Shown piece after piece: positions 57,458 to 64,000 of a stretch of DNA of 64,000 bases. Under the pieces are notes generated by a model, which saw only the letters and a list, made by a program, of their open reading frames with translations, was not told where the DNA came from and did no database searches. The stretch is from Caprella mutica. Its lineage: Eukaryota > Arthropoda > Malacostraca > Amphipoda > Caprellidae. The first letter of the stretch is position 1. Each line of letters begins with the position of its first letter. The position numbers and the translations under genes were made by a program. The stretch is from contig CANNZV010000939.1 of the NCBI GenBank assembly GCA_947561585.1, positions 62,001-126,000 of the forward strand, given 5' to 3'.

Positions 57458-58101
57458 TAGAGGTAATTAGATGTAGCTTCTATATCAGTGACTATAGAGG
57501 TAATTAGATGTAGCTTCTATATCAGTGAGTATACAGGTGATTAGATGTAGCTTCTTTATCAGTGACTATAGAGGTAATTAGATGTAGCTTCTATATCAGT
57601 GAGTATACAGGTAATTAGATGTAGCTTCTATATCAGTGAGTATAGAGGTAATTAGATGCAGCTTCTATATCAGTGAGTATAGAGGTAATTAGATGCAGCT
57701 TCTATATCAGTGAGTATAGAGGTAATTAGATGCAGCTTCTATATCAGTGAGTATAGAGGTAATTAGATGCAGCTTCTATATCAGTGAGTATAGAGGTAAA
57801 TAGATGTAGCTTCTATATCAGTGAGTATAGAGGTAATTAGATGCAGCTTCTATATCAGTGAGTATAGAGGTAATTAGATGCAGCTTCTATATCAGTGACT
57901 ATAGAGGTAATAAGATGTAGCTTCTATATCAGTGACTATAGAGGTAATAAGATGTAGCTTCTATATCAGTGAGTATAGAGGTAATTAGATGTAGCTTCTA
58001 TATCAGTGAGTATAGAGGTAATTAGATGTAGCTTCTATATCAGTGAGTATAGAGGTAATTAGATGCAGCTTCTATACCAGTGAGTATAGAGGTAATTAGA
58101 T
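57458..58101 (+). repeat. 37-bp minisatellite
   Basis: About 17 copies with TATAGAGGTAATTAGATG then TAGCTTCTATATCAGTGAG. Variants TGTAGC/TGCAGC and GTGAC/GTGAG are clustered in runs. Confidence 0.97.
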
Positions 58102-59454
58102 GTTCCCATCAATATTACCCAGGGTGGAATTATTCCTAACCATTTAGTAAAGGCAATGACACCCAAAACATTATTGGTAGCACTCTGTCATCTTTGACTG
58201 TCGTATAAAAGTTAGTAAAAAGTTCAGAGGAAATTAATCAACCCATTTAATTATCATGATAGAGATGAGAATAATGTGAAAATCATAGGGAAATAATGTG
58301 AAAATGATAGAGAAATAATGTGAAAATATTTTAACTTTATAATGAATAATTATGTTAAAGTTTTCTAATAATAGCATTAGTTTACTATCATGTTTTTATT
58401 TTTATAAATTATAAAAGTATTACCACTCTTCCACCCTCTTTTCTTTTTACCATAATGTGTGGCTAGAGCACACAGAGTAGCTATCCTGCATATTAGAGCA
58501 CAAGTAAGAGTCTGTGTCTTCTTAATTCACTTTGGGTGTTTCTAGAGAAAATAAATAAAGAGGTAAAGATGTTTCAAAATGTTCTTTTGGTTGTTTTCCC
58601 CCCTCTGTGGTTTGTTTTTCTCACTGTCTGTCAGTGCACATGTCAGACCATTAACACCCGTCAGGACTGCTCTCAATGAAGTCACTGTAGCAGTCTAGAG
58701 TTAGTCACTGGTCAGCAGACTGAGAGAGTTACTCACCTCATCAGTCAGTATATTAAGAACCAACTTCCTACCATTTCAAACATGCAAACCTATCTATTGA
58801 TAGCGTTATCTTTTGTCTTTGCTACCGTAGAGGAGATATCCAAGGAAATTGTTGTACTTTGAATGCAATTGGTATTTTTAGGCAACTTCTTTACTTCTTT
58901 TTTGATATAATTTCTTTCAATAAAGGTGATATTGCAAAGTGTTAATAATGAGGTTATTGTATTAGGCACAGCTGTTTACTTTAGCACAGTGTGTTATTGT
59001 AGTGCCAGTGTGTTAACAGAGAGTGTCTGTTCAGTGATAGACATAGGCCTAGGTGTGCCATTTCACCTGTCATAGGCCTAGGCACTGCACACACCTAGTG
59101 TGGTACTAGCGTGAGCAGAATGGCGTGAAGAATGCTAGCTAGCATGAGATCTGCAAATGAACACTCCACCCATTGGCCAAATAATGTGAAAGATAGAAGA
59201 AAGATGCGATAAACTGAATCAATGTATTTACTGGGAAATATTAACACTATCCTTGCACGATGTTATACTCAGTTGAATATATACAATGGGGATGTGAATA
59301 ATATTATGGAGTTGAAATAGTGATAGATTATTTGTTTCATTCTAAAATATTTTGAATGTTGGGAAATATTTGCTCTGTTGCTACGTAGCTATAAAATGCA
59401 CTTGGAAATTACTCGTGAATATTATTTTACATTTATTTGCTAGTCATTGAGTAC
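58102..59454. other. Intronic/intergenic stretch
   Basis: No gene recognised. A local duplication CATAGGCCTAGG occurs at 59042 and 59080, and an ATAATGTGAAAAT triplet repeat at 58270-58330. Confidence 0.45.
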
Positions 59455-59645
59455 TATTCACTGTCCCTATTCACTGTCCCCATTCACTGTCCCTATTCAC
59501 TGTCCCTATTCACTGTCCCTATTCAATGTCCCTATTTGCTGTCCCTATTTGCTGTCCCTATTCGCTGTCCCTATTCGCTGTCCCTATTCGCTGTCCCTAT
59601 TCGCTGTCCCCATTCACTGTCCCTATTCACTGTCCCTATTCACTC
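59455..59645 (+). repeat. 13-bp minisatellite (CCCTATTCACTGT)
   Basis: About 15 copies; a TTTGCTGT/TTCGCTGT variant occupies the middle. Confidence 0.96.
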
Positions 59646-60135
59646 CATTGCCTTTACTCCCTGCACTCCCCAATCCTCTAAGTAGGATAGAGTTTCTACT
59701 CCCGAAGCCCTAGAGTTACTCCTGTCACTCGATAGCTAGCACTCTGCACTGCTTTAGCTACTAACACTAACTGCCTAACATACACACTATTACACTCTCA
59801 TTATAACAAAGGAAGATACAAAGAGTTAATGAATATCATTAGGAATTGCACCCCGGCCTAACAGGTCAACACATCACGAAGATACTACAGTGTGTACTGC
59901 TAGAGGTTCGATTTCACATGATGCATATTGCACCGTACCTACGGTAACCTACCTACCATTTCATGCGCTACAGTTTGGCATCTGATGTTATCAATATTAT
60001 TAGGAATAACTTATTAGTTTTGCCTTCACTCTCTCTCCTCACATCCATTGTTGTTCTCCGTGTTCCTTATTAGGTGTTTCTACTGACCAAGTGGTGGGTG
60101 TATTGTCACACCTGTTAATGGGTAGGGAGCTACAA
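59646..60135. other. Intronic/intergenic stretch
   Basis: No gene. A lone B-box-like GAGGTTCGATTTC at 59910 is too little for a tRNA call. Confidence 0.45.
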
Positions 60136-60395
60136 CTAACAGACCATACCTACACCTAATAGACCATACCTACACCTAACAGACCATACCTACACCTAAC
60201 AGACCATACCTACACCTAACAGACCATACCTACACCTAACAGACCATACCTACACCTAACAGACCATACCTACACCTAACAGACCATACCTACACCTAAC
60301 AGACCATACCTACACCTAACAGACCATACCTACACCTAACAGACCATACCTACACCTAACAGACCATACCTACACCTGGCAGACCATACCTACCA
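60136..60395 (+). repeat. 20-bp minisatellite (AGACCATACCTACACCTAAC)
   Basis: Thirteen nearly identical copies, a very homogeneous array and hence probably recent or gene-converted. Confidence 0.97.
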
Positions 60396-60404
60396 TACCT
60401 ATAA

Positions 60405-60600
60405 AAATTACGCCTGTAAATTCCATCCAGTAAAAATTACCCCGGTAAATTCCACTTCAGGTAAATACTAAATACCGTTTTCAAGGTTAGGTTAGCGGTT
60501 TGTGAAGGACCCCCTGGTAGCCCCAGGATGGCATCAGTAGTGACAAATAGTACACTTTACTGAATTTATTTGGGGGGATTTTTACTGGGGTGGAATATAG
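60405..60600. repeat. Short diverged units of the 16-bp minisatellite family
   Basis: ACCCCGGTAAATTCCAC (about 60438, inverted) and ACTGGGGTGGAATATAG (60583-60599, direct) match the unit of the 38626-40470 array. They flank a GGTTAGGTTAGCGG-containing segment. Confidence 0.7.
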
Positions 60601-60890
60601 GTAGAGTCATTCTATCATTTCCTTTAAATTGACTCACTGTGTAGAGAGTTTTTATTATTGTTTACCTCAGTGAGCATTTTACGCACTCTAGAAACATTAG
60701 ACTGCTAACTTTATCTACAGTGAATAAAGTTGAGATGTGGCGGTGTGTCCTTAACTTCTAACAACTCCAACAAATGCTGTTAGAGGTGATTGTTTGTGAG
60801 AGAACTGTGATGAGCTATGGTGAGAAAATGTGACTGTAGTGATGTGATTTCTATGCATTCATATTCATTATACTAGTCTAATACCATTAC
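60601..60890. other. Intronic/intergenic stretch
   Basis: Nothing recognised. Confidence 0.45.
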
Positions 60891-61238
60891 CATCACCTCC
60901 ATGGTAATACCATTACCTCCATGGTAATACCATTACCTCCATGGTAATACCATTACCTCCATGGTAATACCATTACCTCCATGGTAATACCATTACCTCC
61001 ATGGTAATACCATTACCTCCATGGTAATACCATTACCTCCATGGTAATACCATTACCTCCATGGTAATACCATTACCTCCATGATAATACCATTACCTCC
61101 ATGGTAATACCATTACCTCCATGGTAATACCATTACCTCCATGGTAATACCATTACCTCCATGGTAATACCATTACCTCCATGGTAATACCATTACCTCC
61201 ATGGTAATACCATTACCTCCATGGTAATACCATTACCT
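60891..61238 (+). repeat. 20-bp minisatellite (ACCTCCATGGTAATACCATT)
   Basis: About 17 copies with a single substitution (ATGATAAT near 61082). It contains CCATGG and the near-palindrome ATGGTAATACCAT. Confidence 0.97.
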
Positions 61239-61586
61239 TTTTAATTTCAATGTGACTTTTCTTATCTTCTTTTCTCTGTATCTTTTATTCCTCTGTTTGG
61301 TGCGAGTTTAAACTCTGTCTACTAACTAGACAGCAGTGCCAGTAGTCAGTTTCCGTAAGTTGAAAAACTGGCAGTACTCAGTTGCTGTGGTTTTTCTAAA
61401 AGTAAAGCTTAGTTTTGTCTCCTAGCCACCTCCTCAATATCATTACTCACCAATTACCAAATTGGAAGTTTATAGTGGATCACTAATTCAAATTAGAGAA
61501 TAGTCACTAGTGTGAGTTGTTGCGATGCAATTATACTGTCAGAACAATGAACTGCTATGTGTAGCTACCTCTGGGCACGAACTGAA
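61239..61586. other. Intronic/intergenic stretch
   Basis: Nothing recognised. Confidence 0.4.
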
Positions 61587-61940
61587 CACAACACTTGATG
61601 TGGTGCACACAACACTTGGTGTGGTGCACACAACACTTGGTGTGGTGTACACAACACTTGGTGTGGTGCACACAACACTTGGTGTGGTGCACACAACACT
61701 TGGTGTGGTGCACACAACACTTGGTGTGGTGCACACAACACTTGGTGTGGTGCACACAACACTTGATGTGGTGCACACAACACTTGATGTGGTGCACACA
61801 ACACTTGATGTGGTGCACACAACACTTGATGTGGTGCACACAACACTTGATGTGGTGCACACAACACTTGGTGTGGTGCACACAACACTTGGTGTGGTGC
61901 ACACAACACTTGGTGTGGTGCACACAACACTTGGTGTGGT
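61587..61940 (+). repeat. 21-bp minisatellite (CACAACACTTGGTGTGGTG)
   Basis: About 17 copies; five consecutive GATGTGG variants lie between GGTGTGG runs. The unit contains GTGCAC. Twenty-one is a multiple of three and the unit lacks stops in several frames, which explains the open frames on both strands. Confidence 0.97.
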
Positions 61941-62434
61941 ACAATTTCTATTTCTCTCACTTAACTATGGATTTTTGTTGTTTTTATTCGAAGAATATTG
62001 TCTTTCCACTGATATTCTAATCGCATGTATTATTTTAAAAAGATAGGTAATAGGTTTGCATACACATGTTACATTTGTAACTTGTATCATTTTGACCATC
62101 TGTATATTCATAACATTCCTATTTGTAAGAACAATTTAAAAGTGAAATGATGGTTAGATTTTGAGGCGGTAGACATCACTCGTGGTAAGATATGCGAAAA
62201 AGGGTGTAACCTCACCATCTACCTTTGGGTGTGACGGACAGACAGATAAACACTAGCAGAGAAACTACCAATATTTCATTGATAATTATTCTACCAGCTA
62301 AAGTAAATGTCACGACTTTTAAATATTTAAGAGATAGCATTCAGGACTATCTCGCAAAGAAAGAGAAGTGGCATGAAAATTTATAACTTCGAAAGTTAGT
62401 TTCATTCTTGTCTCGGGCAGACTTCTCTAGAAAG
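61941..62434. other. Intronic/intergenic stretch
   Basis: Nothing recognised. Confidence 0.4.
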
Positions 62435-62640
62435 TAGTAAGAGTACTTCTGCAGTCTCTAGATGTACTTCTGCAGTCTCTAGATGTACTTCTGCAGTCTC
62501 TAGATGTACTTCTGCAGTCTCTAGATGTACTTCTGCAGTCTCTAGATGTACTTCTGCAGTCTCTAGATGTACTTCTGCAGTCTCTAGATGTACTTCTACA
62601 GTCTCTAGATGTACTTCTACAGTCTCTAGTTGTACTTCTG
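62435..62640 (+). repeat. 21-bp minisatellite (TGTACTTCTGCAGTCTCTAG)
   Basis: About 10 copies containing CTGCAG. Confidence 0.96.
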
Positions 62641-62931
62641 TAGTACATTATCTTTGTTAAACACTACCAGGGAAAACTTTAACTACCTAGCTACTGTCCT
62701 AATATTCATCTCAATAAATATTGGTTGGTATTATCTATCATCACTTGTTGCTATTTCTGTTAATTCTAACACCAGTATGACCAATGCATCTCTATTTGGT
62801 GGTGCATTCAGGTAACATCTTAATCTGACACTGCAGTCGCAACTACCGGAACTAACTGCATTTTCTTCCTAACTGTTAGCACGTGGCATCTGAAAGTAAA
62901 GCGGTTAGTTAACTATCATATATGATATAGC
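62641..62931. other. Intronic/intergenic stretch
   Basis: Nothing recognised. Confidence 0.4.
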
Positions 62932-64000
62932 TCCCTATCTACCCTATCCCTATCTACCCTATCCCTATCTACCCTATCCCTATCTACCCTATCCCTATCT
63001 ACCCTATCCCTATCTACCCTATCCCTATCTACCCTATCCCTATCTACCCTATCCCTATCTACCCTATCCCTATCTACCCTATCCCTATCTACCCTATCCC
63101 TATCTACCCTATCCCTATCTACCCTATCCCTATCTACCCTATCCCTATCTACCCTATCCCTATATACCCTATCTACTCTATCCCTATCTACCCTATCCCT
63201 ATCTACCCTATCCCTATCTACCCTATCCCTATCTACCCTATCCCTATCTACCCTATCCCTATCTACCCTATCCCTATCTACCCTATCCCTATCTACCCTA
63301 TCCCTATCTACCCTATCCCTATCTACCCTGTCTACCCTATCCCTATCTACCCTATCCCTATCCCTATCTACCCTATCCCTATCTACCCTATCCCTATCTA
63401 CCCTATCCCTATCTACCCTATCCCTATCTACCCTATCCCTCTCTACCCTATCCCTATCTACCCTATCCCTATCTACCCTATCCCTATCTACCCTATCCCT
63501 ATATACCCTATCCCTATCTACCCTATCCCTATCTACCCTATCCCTATCTACCCTATCCCTATCTACCCTATCCCTATCTACCCTATCCCTATCTACCCTA
63601 TCCCTATCTACCCTATCCCTATCTACCCTATCCCTATCTACCCTATCCCTATCTACCCTATCCCTATCTACCCTATCCCTATCTACCCTATCCCTATCTA
63701 CCCTATCCCTATCTACCCTATCTACTCTATCCCTATCTACTCTATCCCTATCTACCCTATCCCTATCTACCCTATCCCTATCTACCCTATCCCTATCTAC
63801 CCTATCCCTATCTACCCTATCCCTATCTACCCTATCCCTATCTACCCTATCCCTATCTACCCTATCCCTATCTACCCTATCCCTATCTACCCTATCCCTA
63901 TATACCCTATCTACTCTATCCCTATCTACTCTATCCCTATCTACCCTATCCCTATCTACCCTATCCCTATCTACCCTATCCCTATCTATCTACCCTATCC
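62932..64000 (+). repeat. 15-bp minisatellite (CTATCTACCCTATCC), running off the window
   Basis: More than 70 copies of CTATCTACCCTATCC. Irregular units with CTACTCTATCC recur near 63170, 63720 and 63905, and the last two of these blocks look like copies of each other. The array continues past the right edge. Confidence 0.97.

Noticed and set aside
61525..62046. Open frames in five of six readings
   Set aside because: 21-bp repeat without stops; a multiple of three keeps frames open on both strands.
10291..64000. CRISPR-like regular repeats
   Set aside because: Units are contiguous with no unique spacers, and the genome is eukaryotic.
62932..64000. Telomeric repeat
   Set aside because: CCCTA-rich, but the unit is CTATCTACCCTATCC and not the insect (TTAGG)n; an ordinary 15-bp minisatellite.

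Overview
The window is animal nuclear DNA, very AT-rich, with spliced genes, GT-AG introns, LINE, hAT, piggyBac-like and mariner-like elements, and an exceptional load of minisatellites. The lipase type, the transposon types and short TTAGG-like words fit an insect. A planthopper-like hemipteran is my best guess, but it is an inference without a database search. Only about 2.5 kb looks like host protein-coding sequence.

Layout. 1-7.4 kb (minus strand): a possible signal-peptide first exon (676-721) of a gene running off the left edge, then a complete nine-exon secreted acid-lipase gene (1390-7319). Its splice sites and phases join into one 559-codon frame with a full Ser-Asp-His triad. 7.9-16.3 kb: a TTAA-flanked MITE, an element with minisatellite-like inverted ends, and a 20-bp minisatellite split by a 5'-truncated LINE that still has an open reverse transcriptase, followed by a 24-bp minisatellite. 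18.7-28.3 kb: another TTAA MITE, a 3.6-kb foldback-like element holding three tandem arrays and a short hAT element with an 8-bp target duplication, a hAT/piggyBac-like nest, a LINE fossil and a 28-bp array. 28.7-37.2 kb: nested hAT and mariner-type debris, with a broken two-part ORF (31301-32217). 38.6-40.5 kb: a 1.8-kb 16-bp array. 40.6-43 kb: repeats carrying TCAAGGTCA words. 44.8-51.3 kb: a second nest with phrase-repeat elements, a mariner with ~90-bp terminal inverted repeats, a duplicate of the 5' segment at 0.5-0.95 kb, and a LINE tail. 52.9-53.4 kb (plus strand): a uORF-rich leader and first coding exon of a WAVE/SCAR-homology-domain protein, probably of the Nance-Horan/GUK-holder type. 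53.4-64 kb: what is probably its first intron, with about eleven separate minisatellites of different unit length, the last running off the right edge.

The two gene loci are unrelated in function and lie about 45 kb apart in a repeat nest. The most unusual content is structural: a set of elements whose inverted ends are tandem short phrases (TTCGTCCACGGACA, TTCGCCGTGGGAA, ATTGATCGAA), two of them sharing a TCTAGGA end motif. One of these elements appears to carry a copied 5' gene fragment. Long open reading frames inside the minisatellites are artefacts of stop-free repeat units.
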